A program made the translations under genes and the position numbers. Source: Paenibacillus sp. MMS20-IR301 (GTDB taxonomy: Bacteria > Bacillota > Bacilli > Paenibacillales > Paenibacillaceae). From it: a stretch of 64,000 bases of DNA. The stretch lies in contig NZ_CP135275.1 of assembly GCF_032302195.1 (NCBI RefSeq), positions 3,348,001-3,412,000 of the forward strand. The letters are read 5' to 3'. The notes beneath the pieces are model-generated. The model worked only from the letters and a program-made list of their open reading frames with translations. It made no database searches and was not told the origin of the DNA. Shown one piece after another: positions 28,442-37,900 of this stretch. The number at the start of each line of letters is the position of its first letter. The first letter of the stretch is position 1.

Positions 28442-28744
28442 TTACATCATAAGAAGCAGGGCTTCCGCCCCGGTCATACCCGGCACAATACCAAGCTTTT
28501 CCGCCTCTAGAGTTACAGATTCAAGCGGAGCAGCAAGCAGCTGCGGCAGTGTCCGCACGCCTACTGCCCGTGCAGCAATAATCTGCCGGTCACTCAGCGT
28601 TTCATTGAGTAATCCTATATCCAGCGCCCCGCACATGATATAACCACGGCTGGTGCTTATGGTGAGCAGTGTTGTTTTGGGCAGCTTCACCTCTACACCA
28701 ACCAGAACATGACCGCCCACCTCTACAGGCTCCATTGTAACCAA
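28442..28744 (-). CDS. yunC: DUF1805 family protein YunC
   Basis: 100 residues from TTG 28744, chosen because GGGAGG ends 8 bases upstream and the product then starts VTMEPVEVGG, like YunC. The core VKLPKTTLLTISTSRGYIMC, GALDIGLLNE and the ending GMTGAEALLLMM are diagnostic. Structure is known for relatives (a small alpha-beta protein), function is not. In B. subtilis it lies next to yunD, which here is 17 kb away. Confidence 0.88.
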   Translation of the reverse strand: MVTMEPVEVGGHVLVGVEVKLPKTTLLTISTSRGYIMCGALDIGLLNETLSDRQIIAARAVGVRTLPQLLAAPLESVTLEAEKLGIVPGMTGAEALLLMM

Positions 28745-28884
28745 TTGCGGCACCTCCCTATTTTCACAATCCACGCTTCTAAGTTATGCGCCAGGCCCTG
28801 GCCGTGTGTGGACGATGGTCCTATATGAAGGAGAAAATACCGGGGCCCTAAGTCCTTAATTCTCTGCCTGGAGGTATATAATTT

Positions 28885-28914
28885 TTGCTCATTAAATGGT
28901 ATAGTTTATATACT
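28885..28914 (+). promoter_or_regulatory. probable promoter of the 175-aa gene
   Basis: TTGCTC (28885-28890), 18-base spacer, TATACT (28909-28914); a further TATAAT lies just downstream. A small palindrome ATCGT-ataa-ACGAT lies at 28929-28942. Confidence 0.45.
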
Positions 28915-28957
28915 TTATAATACTTGAGATCGTATAAACGATAAAGCTGGGGGATTA

Positions 28958-29485
28958 ATGGACAAGAAACTACAACACACCGACGGCAATTATCTGTTCA
29001 ATGTCGACATCCTGATTAATGCCCGGACTAACCCGCTTGCACTGCAGTACTTACTGGAATTGCTTAACAACAGTGACAATGTTACAGATTTCAAGATCAA
29101 CTCCGGTCTGGAGCTCGGAAAGACGATTGATTCGCTGCTGAGATCTGCCAAGCTTGCACTGCAAAACACCCCTGCACAGGTGCCTGTTAAGCTGCCGGGC
29201 AAACCGGCGGCACAGCCTGCTGAACAGCCTGCTGAACGGACTCCTGCCAAAAAAGCGGCCCCTGCCGCACCTCTCGAAACACCAGCGGATGTCTTCGGGA
29301 AGATCAGGCAATATATCCAGAATAACCAGCTCGTCCGGTTGAGGGCGAACCGGCAAGGCAAACAGCTGTCCATGCCCTGCCGTATCCTCAATTTCGATGA
29401 AGCATCCAACTCCTTAAGCGTATACCATGTTGATGAGAAGCATGTGTATACCTTCAATCTCAATGAGATTGATGAATTTATCTGA
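28958..29485 (+). CDS. conserved hypothetical protein with Ala/Pro linker
   Basis: 175 residues. Residues 1-65 are a helical N-terminal domain (NVDILINARTNPLALQYLLE, then LLNNSDNVTDFKI). A Pro/Ala/Lys-rich linker follows (about 75-108), then a beta-rich C-terminal domain (about 112-175: LVRLRANRQGKQLSMPCRIL, then VYHVDEKHVYTFNL) that resembles the small-barrel WYL-type fold, which is a guess. ATG 28958 follows GGGGGA. Monocistronic with a strong terminator. Confidence 0.7.
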   Translation: MDKKLQHTDGNYLFNVDILINARTNPLALQYLLELLNNSDNVTDFKINSGLELGKTIDSLLRSAKLALQNTPAQVPVKLPGKPAAQPAEQPAERTPAKKAAPAAPLETPADVFGKIRQYIQNNQLVRLRANRQGKQLSMPCRILNFDEASNSLSVYHVDEKHVYTFNLNEIDEFI

Positions 29486-29491
29486 AGAGAG

Positions 29492-29540
29492 AACAAGCAT
29501 CCTCCCGGACAGCTCCGGACTGAGGATGCTTGTTTTATTG
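29492..29540 (+). terminator. terminator of the 175-aa gene
   Basis: AACAAGCATCCTC / GAGGATGCTTGTT with inner CCGGA/TCCGG, then TTTATTG. Confidence 0.9.
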
Positions 29541-29588
29541 CTGCGGGCAGAACAGCCCTGCTTCACAGCAAAGCGGGCAGCCGGCGGT

Positions 29589-29969
29589 TCAGGCGGATTT
29601 GCGCGAGAAGGCTTCGGCTGCGAAGAAGATCCAACCGGCAATAAAGCACACCCCGCCAAGCGGTGTAATGGCTCCGAGAATTTTGATGCCGGATGTACTC
29701 AGAACATATAAGCTGCCGGAGAACAGGATAATGCCTGCAGCAATCAGCCGGCCGGCCCAGCGTAGCCGCATGCTCTCCCCCCACTGTCCTGCCGCCAGCC
29801 CGAGCAGAATCAGCGCCAGTGCGTGCACCATATGATATTGGACACCGGTCTCATACACCTTCAGATAATCTTCGCTGATCACTGACTTCAGCATATGTGC
29901 CCCGAACGCCCCGATTCCGACAGACAGCATCGCCAGCACAGCTCCCCAGGCCACCCATTTATTCTGCAT
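29589..29969 (-). CDS. ywdK: DUF423 membrane protein (YwdK-like)
   Basis: 126 residues from ATG 29969 (a TTG immediately before is possible; AGGGAG is 11 bases upstream). Four hydrophobic helices with the family motifs IGAFGAHMLK, YHMVHALALILLG and ITPLGGVCFIAGW. Integral membrane protein of unknown function. The open frame upstream to 30068 lacks a start signal. Confidence 0.87.
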   Translation of the reverse strand: MQNKWVAWGAVLAMLSVGIGAFGAHMLKSVISEDYLKVYETGVQYHMVHALALILLGLAAGQWGESMRLRWAGRLIAAGIILFSGSLYVLSTSGIKILGAITPLGGVCFIAGWIFFAAEAFSRKSA

Positions 29970-30132
29970 CAAATCTTCAGCTCCCTTATCACTAGAATTT
30001 CTCCCTATCTTAACGTATACAGCCGCCCAGTTGCCAGCAGCAGGATGTAACAGCCCTCCACATAACACTTGCTTTTCAACCCATCTTATGGAAAAGTTAA
30101 TCTATCCTATTCAATCCCAAGGAGTGCAGCCC

Positions 30133-30606
30133 ATGGATTATAATCCTCCCCCGAAACCGGAAACAACCGCCGTACCGCCTGCAGAATGGAATTCACCGGA
30201 CCACGCCGGGTATACCGGCCAGGAGCACCTGCCGCCGGCAGGCAATGTCCGCTTTAAGCATTCAGGACCCGGCATCGCCTCGTTTGTCATAGCTATGCTT
30301 ACACTCGCAGGCTACATATTTACATTTGTGTATATCGGTGTTCAGGCAGCTGCCTTCATCGATGATTCGCGGCCGGTTAATGACGCACTTATCGCCGGTT
30401 CACCCGAAATAATTATGTTTGCAGGCGTGTCTGTACTGCTCCTTGCCGCCATTAATGTCATCGGCACCATCATCGGGATCATCGGCCTTACTCTCCGCAG
30501 CCGCCGGAAAGTTTTTGCCATTATCGGCACTATCATTAACGCTGTTATTCTGCTGATATTCATGCTGCTGATTGCGTCTGTCCTGGTTAATGCCGGAGCA
30601 GTCTAA
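30133..30606 (+). CDS. small membrane protein with proline-rich N-terminus
   Basis: 157 residues from ATG 30133, AAGGAG 9 bases upstream; the frame is open from 30031 but without a site. The first 50 residues are polar and Pro-rich, followed by three hydrophobic helices (about 54-76, 96-121 and 129-153). The pattern is that of DUF4190/DUF4064-like membrane proteins. Function unknown. Divergent from ywdK. Confidence 0.68.
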   Translation: MDYNPPPKPETTAVPPAEWNSPDHAGYTGQEHLPPAGNVRFKHSGPGIASFVIAMLTLAGYIFTFVYIGVQAAAFIDDSRPVNDALIAGSPEIIMFAGVSVLLLAAINVIGTIIGIIGLTLRSRRKVFAIIGTIINAVILLIFMLLIASVLVNAGAV

Positions 30607-30640
30607 GCCTTACCTTTGCGAAAAAAAGTAACTCCAGAAT

Positions 30641-30690
30641 AAAACACAGCATGGCTCCGCAAACCGGAGTCATGCTGTGTTTTGTTTTTG
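30641..30690. terminator. bidirectional terminator
   Basis: AAAACACAGCATGgCTCCG / CGGAGtCATGCTGTGTTTT between two convergent genes. Confidence 0.9.
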
Positions 30691-30719
30691 CGGTCATAAT
30701 GGAACTGTAGCGCATTAGC

Positions 30720-33380
30720 TCAATATTCGAAATCTTCCGTTGAATCAGATAGGCCGCCGGTCTGTGAACCGCTGCCTTTTGAAACAGCAAGAATATAAGC
30801 TTTATATTTCACCCCGCTGCTAATAGCATTACCGTTAACATCCCTCGCCGCTGCCGCAATAGTAAGATCTGCTCCGTTTGGTGCTGCCGCATTATACGAG
30901 GAAGACTGTACCCCAAGAGCATCACTGAGGCCAAATCCTTGTTTGGCAGGAACAATCAGTACCCGGTACTCGGAAATGTTGTTTTCATTCGAGGATCTGG
31001 TAAAGCTGACCCGGATTACATTATTGCTGACACCATACGTTACATTCGTTACGGACACGACCGGTGCTCTGCCTGCTAATGTAATCGCTGACGAGGCACC
31101 CGATAACACACTCGGACCGGAATAATTGCTGTCTGCAGCCGACAACACATACACCTTGTAGCCGACTCCGTCCTTAATTGCCGCGCCCCGCACATCTTTT
31201 GCCGAAGCATCAAGAACCTGGCTGGTGCTGTTGCCTGAAGTGCTTGCGACAGTATAGTACGGCGTATTAATCGCATCAGCCAGACTGAAGCTGCTGTAAT
31301 AGGAGGTAGGCACAATCAAAATTCGGTACTGGGTGATGTAGGTTTCGTCCGGAGCATGGGTAAAGGCTACCCGCAGATCCCGGCCGTCGCTATAATCATC
31401 AACATCGCTCACGCTCAGGTCCGTAACCGCAGTCACGCTTGTGCCGTTCAGCAGCGTTATAACCGCCGAGCTGGCAGACAATACATTGGTTCCGGAATAA
31501 GTTCCGCTGCCGATGGATACTACATACACCCTGTAGCTGACTCCATTCTTGATTAAAGAGCCTCTGACATCCCGGGTTGTTGAAGCCAGCACTTGGCTGG
31601 TTACCGACCCTGATGTACCTATAGATGTATAGTTGCCGCTCGACACACTATTCGCATCGGACAGGCTGAAGCTGCTGTAGTAGGATGTAGGCACGACCAT
31701 AATCCGGTACTGGCTGACATAAGTTTCATCCGCAGCATGATTGAAGGCTACCTTCAAATCACGGCCGTCATTATAGTCATTCACATCACTGACAGCCAGA
31801 TTCGTTACTGCACTCAGGCTGTAATCATTCCACAGCATAATTTCTGCGGAAGCAGGCGACAGGATATTGGAACCCGAATTCGAGCCGCTTCCCACCGACA
31901 AGACATAGACCCGGTAATTAATTCCGTTCTTAATCAATGAACCCCGGACATCCCGGGTGGAGGAGGACAGCACCAGACTGGTAGAGGAGCCTGATGTGCC
32001 TACAGCTGAGTAGTAGGCGCTTGCCACGTTATTCGCCTCTGATACACTGAAGCTGCTGTAGTAGGACGTAGGCACGACCATAATCCGGTACTGGCTGATA
32101 TAGCTTTCATCTGCGGCATGAGTGAACGAGACCCGCAGATCCCGGCCGTCATTATAGTCATTGACATCGCTGACACTCAGATTGCTGATTCCTGCAGTAG
32201 ACAGGGTCAGAACTGAAGAAGCAGCGGATAACAGGCTGTTCGCTGTATTGCTGCTATTTACCGCCATCACGAATACGCGGTAGCTGATACCGTTTCTGAT
32301 CAGCGCCCCGTCAGTATCCCTGGCGCCTGAGGACAGAACCTGGGAAATATTGCTTCCTGTTTTGCTGATTACCGTATAGTTTGCAGCGGGAACCGCATTG
32401 GCGGCAGCCAGGTTGAAGGAGGTATAATTCGCAGTCTTAACGGCGAATACCCGGTAGGAGCTTGTTTTGGACTCATCAGCCAGCTTGTTGAAGCTGACGA
32501 GGACATCCCGGCCGTCATTGTAATCATTAGTATCATTCACCTGAATGGTTCCCAGTATTGCAGCCGTCTTGTTCACCAGTGTAACTGTGGAAGAGCTGCT
32601 GGAAAGCACATTGGCATTATTTCCTTTGCCGATTGTCAGGACATACACTGTATATCCCTGATCATTCTTAATGGTATCGCCGTCCATGGTACGTGAACCC
32701 GAAGTTAAGGTGAACGACGGATTGGCTCCTGTAACAGGCAGGGCAGTGTAATTAGCAGCGGCTATCGTTTGGACCGAGGACAGATTCAGCCCGTATCCTG
32801 TTTTGACAATGAACACCCGGTACTGGTCAACCAGCGCCTCATTACCTCCCCGCACGAAGCTGACCTGCAAATCCCGGCCGTCCCCGTAGTCGCTCACATC
32901 CTGCCCGGTTACACCGGTTACCGGCGTGGAGCTTGTGTTGCCGTTGTCTACCGCCGGCGAAGTGATTGTTACGACCTTGGTGGTCTGATTCCAGCCCACC
33001 TCACGGCCCAGCGCTTCACTAACGAACCGTGTCGGCACCATGGTTCTGCCCTTCAGATTCAGGCCCGGCACATCCAGAGTAACCGACTTATTATTAATTG
33101 AAGCATTCTTTGAACCGATTTTCAGCACAATAGTCGTGCTGTCCTTAGTTGCCGTTACAGTCTGTGTCTTCTGATCCCAGAGAATTCTGGCATTGAAAGC
33201 TTCAAAGATTGCACGCAGCGGTACCATAGTCCGTCCATTCACCATTACCGGGGGCTGATCCATCGACAACGCAGTCCCGTCAATGATGACTTTGATCGGT
33301 GTGGCCGCCCGTGCCGGAACCCCAAAGAGCACCGGAAACACCATTAACCCTACAAGAATAGAAATCCATAACTTCTTCAC
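30720..33380 (-). CDS. secreted copper-amine-oxidase-N domain protein with six repeats
   Basis: 886 residues from GTG 33380 (AGGAGG 7 bases upstream). Signal peptide, residues 1-25 (KKLWISILVGLMVFPVLFG, cut after ARA). Residues about 28-140 form two copies of the copper-amine-oxidase-like N-terminal motif (VMVNGRTMVPLRAIFEAF, then NLKGRTMVPTRFVSEALG), common in Paenibacillus surface proteins. Then come six repeats of about 115-125 residues, each opening with DxNDYNDGRDLxVSF and containing QYRI.VVPTSYYSSF and YRVYV. The sixth is most divergent and lacks the DYNDGRD box. The fold is probably an Ig/FN3-like beta sandwich with an acidic, possibly calcium-binding loop. No SLH domain or sortase signal. 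Confidence 0.82.
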   Translation of the reverse strand: MKKLWISILVGLMVFPVLFGVPARAATPIKVIIDGTALSMDQPPVMVNGRTMVPLRAIFEAFNARILWDQKTQTVTATKDSTTIVLKIGSKNASINNKSVTLDVPGLNLKGRTMVPTRFVSEALGREVGWNQTTKVVTITSPAVDNGNTSSTPVTGVTGQDVSDYGDGRDLQVSFVRGGNEALVDQYRVFIVKTGYGLNLSSVQTIAAANYTALPVTGANPSFTLTSGSRTMDGDTIKNDQGYTVYVLTIGKGNNANVLSSSSSTVTLVNKTAAILGTIQVNDTNDYNDGRDVLVSFNKLADESKTSSYRVFAVKTANYTSFNLAAANAVPAANYTVISKTGSNISQVLSSGARDTDGALIRNGISYRVFVMAVNSSNTANSLLSAASSVLTLSTAGISNLSVSDVNDYNDGRDLRVSFTHAADESYISQYRIMVVPTSYYSSFSVSEANNVASAYYSAVGTSGSSTSLVLSSSTRDVRGSLIKNGINYRVYVLSVGSGSNSGSNILSPASAEIMLWNDYSLSAVTNLAVSDVNDYNDGRDLKVAFNHAADETYVSQYRIMVVPTSYYSSFSLSDANSVSSGNYTSIGTSGSVTSQVLASTTRDVRGSLIKNGVSYRVYVVSIGSGTYSGTNVLSASSAVITLLNGTSVTAVTDLSVSDVDDYSDGRDLRVAFTHAPDETYITQYRILIVPTSYYSSFSLADAINTPYYTVASTSGNSTSQVLDASAKDVRGAAIKDGVGYKVYVLSAADSNYSGPSVLSGASSAITLAGRAPVVSVTNVTYGVSNNVIRVSFTRSSNENNISEYRVLIVPAKQGFGLSDALGVQSSSYNAAAPNGADLTIAAAARDVNGNAISSGVKYKAYILAVSKGSGSQTGGLSDSTEDFEY

Positions 33381-33537
33381 ACGCTCACCCTCCTGGATAG
33401 GCAAAAATCTCATTTTTTGCTATCTATTTGACGTAACGGGGATGAGAAAAGTTTCTGTCCAGAAAGGTTACAATAAAATAACTTTTTCAACTGTTAACCA
33501 GTGAATCCAGGGAGGCAAAAACTTGCGGCCCGAAGCC

Positions 33538-33978
33538 TTAAGGAGCCTCCGCCCCGTCTGCCTTATTCAGGCTGGACAGCACCCGCTGAATGGCCGTTTC
33601 ATCACTTCCTACAACCCGTTCCACATATGCAAAAACAACGGCATCATCCATTTCCAGCAGCTCCGGAGCAGTCTCTGTACCTGCACCCAGCTCGAAGGCA
33701 GTCGGCCCCTCCTCTGTCTCGATTTCTACAGAATGGTTATCGATCTGCCCGATGTATCTCCCGCTGCCCTGAATAATCTGCACTTCTTCAGTTGCTTCCG
33801 GACCCGGTGAAGGAACAGGGCTTGGAGCTTCTGCAGCCGCTGTTTCCACAGGCGACGGGCTGACAGCCGGTTCTCCGGGCGCCTCAGCGGACTGACCTCC
33901 GCCGCAGGCTGTAATGGCCAGCATTAATACTGCAGCTGCGGCTAAGGCAGGCAGTGAGCGTAAACGGTGTATTCTCAT
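33538..33978 (-). CDS. small lipoprotein with Pro-rich linker
   Basis: 146 residues from ATG 33978 (GAGGAGG 8 bases upstream). A lipoprotein signal ends at ITAC-GGG, so the mature protein starts at the Cys at about 24. A Ser/Pro/Glu-rich spacer (about 30-70) leads to a small beta domain (GSGRYIGQIDNHSVEIETEE, then a helix). Anchored to the outer face of the membrane; function unknown. Confidence 0.78.
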   Translation of the reverse strand: MRIHRLRSLPALAAAAVLMLAITACGGGQSAEAPGEPAVSPSPVETAAAEAPSPVPSPGPEATEEVQIIQGSGRYIGQIDNHSVEIETEEGPTAFELGAGTETAPELLEMDDAVVFAYVERVVGSDETAIQRVLSSLNKADGAEAP

Positions 33979-34165
33979 GCTAAGTACCTCCTCGGGATAT
34001 CTGACGGCAAGGCTTCTCGCCTGCCTTGCTTTACAGACAATTACCCTGCCAGCCAGGGTGTATAAACTTGCCGGACGGTGCTGGGCATCCGCCGTAAGCA
34101 TAGAACCGCCGGATTAATACAATGGTGGAGAGCCTTTATTCAACCCTTTGAAGGAGTGATTTCCC

Positions 34166-34804
34166 TTGAGAATCGATATCGGCTGCGGAACCGGCAAAGA
34201 GTCGGGTTATCTGGGAATCGACCGCCTGCAATACCCTGGAGTGGATATCGTCTGCGATATTTGCGAGGGGATTCCGCTGCCGGATAATACTGCAGAATTC
34301 GTTATGGCCAGCCGGGTAATGCCCTACGTAAGCGACTTATTTGCGGCGATGTCCGAGATTTACAGAATCAGCACACATCAGGCAGTCGTCTGCATTCTCT
34401 CACCCTATGCCCATAGCTTCCCGCATGTCTCCAATCCTTTGTTCAAGCAGAAATTCGATGAATATACTCCGCGTTACCTCACAGGAAGATTTTTTCAGCC
34501 TTCACTAAGCCCGCTCTCACCGGAAATTCCGGATTATCCGGTTTCCCCGCCGCCCTTTGATTTCAGGCTGCTGAGAATGGAGCTTTTCTACCAGTATCCT
34601 TTTGACGAAGCGCTCTATGAAAGCGAGGAGCTGGAAGTACTGAGAACCCTCCAGTCTAATGTAGTCCATGAGATCATGTACCACTTTGCTGTAATCAAGC
34701 AGGAGATCAGCACGGAAGAGCTGGAATCCATGAGCAGAAAAGCTTACCCGGAACCACGGGCCCTGCTGGAGCGGAGGCGGCGGCTGCAGAACAGACAAGA
34801 TTAA
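34166..34804 (+). CDS. SAM-dependent methyltransferase-like protein
   Basis: 212 residues from TTG 34166 with AAGGAG 10 bases before. It opens with motif I (IDIGCGTGKESGYLGID), then D-I-V-C-D and a post-motif LPDNTAEFVMASRVMPYV, typical of class I methyltransferases. The N-terminal helix normally before motif I is missing, and the C-terminal half is unlike common families. Substrate unknown. It precedes the giant DUF11 gene, separated by a probable terminator. Confidence 0.75.
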   Translation: MRIDIGCGTGKESGYLGIDRLQYPGVDIVCDICEGIPLPDNTAEFVMASRVMPYVSDLFAAMSEIYRISTHQAVVCILSPYAHSFPHVSNPLFKQKFDEYTPRYLTGRFFQPSLSPLSPEIPDYPVSPPPFDFRLLRMELFYQYPFDEALYESEELEVLRTLQSNVVHEIMYHFAVIKQEISTEELESMSRKAYPEPRALLERRRRLQNRQD

Positions 34805-34879
34805 CTTAGAAAATTCTCAGAAGGACATACAATAATGCCTGGCATCACACATAGGCTAATACAACACAAGAAAGATGGC

Positions 34880-34917
34880 ACACCTGACCTCATACGGAGT
34901 CGGTCTGCTTTTTTTCG
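34880..34917 (+). terminator. probable terminator before the DUF11 gene
   Basis: Short imperfect stem (GACC/GGTC with inner pairing) followed by CTTTTTTTC. The T-run directly precedes the TTG at 34918, which argues against that TTG as a start codon. Confidence 0.45.
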
Positions 34918-34962
34918 TTGTTAACCGAAATAATTCCAGTAACCCCAAAGGAGGTGAAAATC

Positions 34963-37900
34963 ATTCCTCTAGTCGTTCGGTCTACGATTAATGCAACAGG
35001 CGCCATTACATTTACAGGCAACACCCTGGGGCTGAGCCGGTCCGATGTTATTGGTGTTCCGGGTACCCAGGACAGCATCGGAGCCTTCTCTACAATTAAT
35101 ACAGCCTCGGTATTCGGCACTTATCCTGCAGGAACCACGAGCCTGTACCAGAGCAACAGCTCTGCAGCCATTCTGGTCCTACCCGCCGGAAGCACAGTTC
35201 TATATGCAGAACTGATCTGGGGCGGTTCTTATATTAACGGTTCGGTCAATCTGAGTGCGGTGATCAATAATCCCGTATCCTTCACCACACCGCTCGGGAA
35301 TACGGTCAGTGTATCCCCGGATGCAGCCACGGCTAATACGGTGGACTTAGGCGGCGGGGCGGCGGCGTATGTACGATCAGCTAATGTAACCAGCATTATC
35401 CAGGCCTCCGGTGCCGGAACCTATGTTACCGCTGGTGTAGTCGGCACTATCGTTATTGCCGGCGACTCTACGGCTAACCACGCGGGCTGGACGCTCGGAG
35501 TCATCTATTCCAATCCGTCACTGCCCTTCCGCAATATGTCCCTGCGGGCAGGCGCCGTTCTCGTCCAGTCCACCTCAGCTCCGGTGGTCACGACAATTAC
35601 CGGCTTTGCCACCCCCGTCACCGGCGCGCTTGGCGGGCGGATTCTGTTCAGCGCCCAGGAAGGAGATGCGAACCGTTCAGGGGATCAGGCGCTTTTCGGA
35701 CCTACCTCCGCCACCCAGGTCGCCTTGTCCGGGCCTAACAACTTTGCGAACAATTTCTTCGCTTCACAGATTAACAATGATACCGGCAACCTGAATACCA
35801 CCGGAACCTTCGGGTCACGGAACCAGACGAACGGCAGTCCGGGCTCGAATATCACCGGCGGGCGGCAGGGCTGGGATATCACGAATGTCGATGTCTCCGC
35901 ACGCCTGGTTAATAATCAGTCCTCGGCTTTGCTGACACTAACTACTTCAGGCGATGCCTACGTGGTGAACGGGAACGGGCTGCAGATTGATATCAACGCC
36001 CCCAAGATTGCTTTGACCAAAAGCGCCAGTGCCACCGGCACAGTCGTCGGCGATACCATTACCTACACTGTAACTGTCAATAATAGCGGTACGGCAAGCG
36101 CAGCCAGTGTTGTCCTGTCCGATACCCTGCCGGCAGGGCTGACGTTTATCGCAGGAAGTGTGGTCGTGGCCGGTGCCTCCAGGCCGACTTACGATATCAC
36201 CGCAGGCATTCCGCTCGGCTCCCTGGCTCTCGGCACTTCAATCACCATTACATATCAAGCCAGGGTAACCTCACTGCCGAATCCGCAGTTTGTCCCTAAC
36301 ACCGCCACCGCTGCCTTCACCTTTCAAAGTGTGGCCGGCGGCCCGATTGTCAGCGGAGTCATTCCATCCAACACCAGCACAATTCCTGTATATTCTCCGG
36401 TCCTGGGCATTGTCAAAAGCGCGAATACGACCAATGCCACTGTCGGTGATCAGATCCTCTATACGCTGCAAATATCCAACACCGGCAATATCAGCGCCAC
36501 AACGACGCTGACGGATAATATTCCTGCAGGCAGCACCTATGTGGCGGGCAGCTTCACTGTGAACGGCACACCGGTTGCCGGCAACCCTGCCGCCGGCATT
36601 CCGATCGGCACCATTGCCGCCGGCGGAAGCTCTACGGTCCAGTTCCGAGTACTGGTGAACAGCCTGCCTTCACCTCCGCAACTGGTTGACCAGGCTACGG
36701 CAGCTTATACCTTCCTGGTTCCCGACGGCCGGACTCTTTCGGGAAGCGCGGCTTCCAATACGCTGACCCTACCGGTCAGACTGCCGAATGTGGCCATTGT
36801 CAAAAGCGCCAGCTTCCCCGATGTTGCTGTAGGCGACACCCTGACGTATACATCGGTAGTCACCAACAACGGAATTGTTGCGGTCACTACTGTGGTGTTA
36901 TCCGACCCGATACCTGCCGGCAGCACCTTTGTAACGGGGAGTGTTACCGTTGCGGGAACGGCCCGGCCTGCAGCAGATCCAGCTTCCGGGATTACTATCG
37001 GAACCGTCGCTCCAGGATCCAGTGCAGCGGTTACATTCCAGGTGAATGTCACCTCTATACCGGCAAGCGGCCAGCTCTCCAACCAGTCGTCTGCTTCTTA
37101 CAGCTCGGGGGCATTTAATGCGATTACCCAGTCCAACACAACGTTAACTCCTGTATACCAGCCCGTCATTGGTATTGTCAAAAGCGCCAGCCCAAGCAGT
37201 GCCACCGTAGGAGGCAATGTGCAATATACGCTGGTGGTGCGGAATACCGGCAACCTGGCAGCAACGGTAACCATCACTGATAATATCCCGGCCGGCACAG
37301 CGTTCATCGCAGGAAGCGTCACAGTGAACGGGGTGGCCCGTCCCTCAGATTCTCCGGTCAGCGGCATTCCGCTGGGTTCCGTAGCAGCCGGGGCAACCTT
37401 TACGGTGACCTTCCTGGCCGCAGTACAATCGCTGCCTTCTCCGGCAACCCTGACAGACCAGGGAAGCGCCAGCTATACGTACCAGCTGCCGAGCGGACGG
37501 TCACTCGCAGGCGGGAGTGTCTCGAACACGGTCACAATTCCTGTATCTGCGCCCAATATAACGCTCCTCAAAAGCGCAAGCCTTACCGCTGTAGCCGTAG
37601 GTGAATACCTCACTTACACTATTGCGGTATCCAACCCGAGCGGCGTAGCGGTCAACAATGTTGTACTGTCTGATCCTGCTCCGGCGGGCAGTACGTTCGT
37701 CGCCGGAACCGTCACGGTGAACGGTACGCCATTGCCGTCTGCCAATCCGAATGCGGGGATCTCCCTGGGCACCATTGCCGCCGGAGCAGCCAGCACTGTC
37801 GTGTTCCAGGTCAATGCTGTTTCAGTACCCAGTCCGCCACAGCTGAACAACCGGGCCAGTGCCTCGTTCACAGCCGGAGCCTTCAGCGGTACGGCACTCT

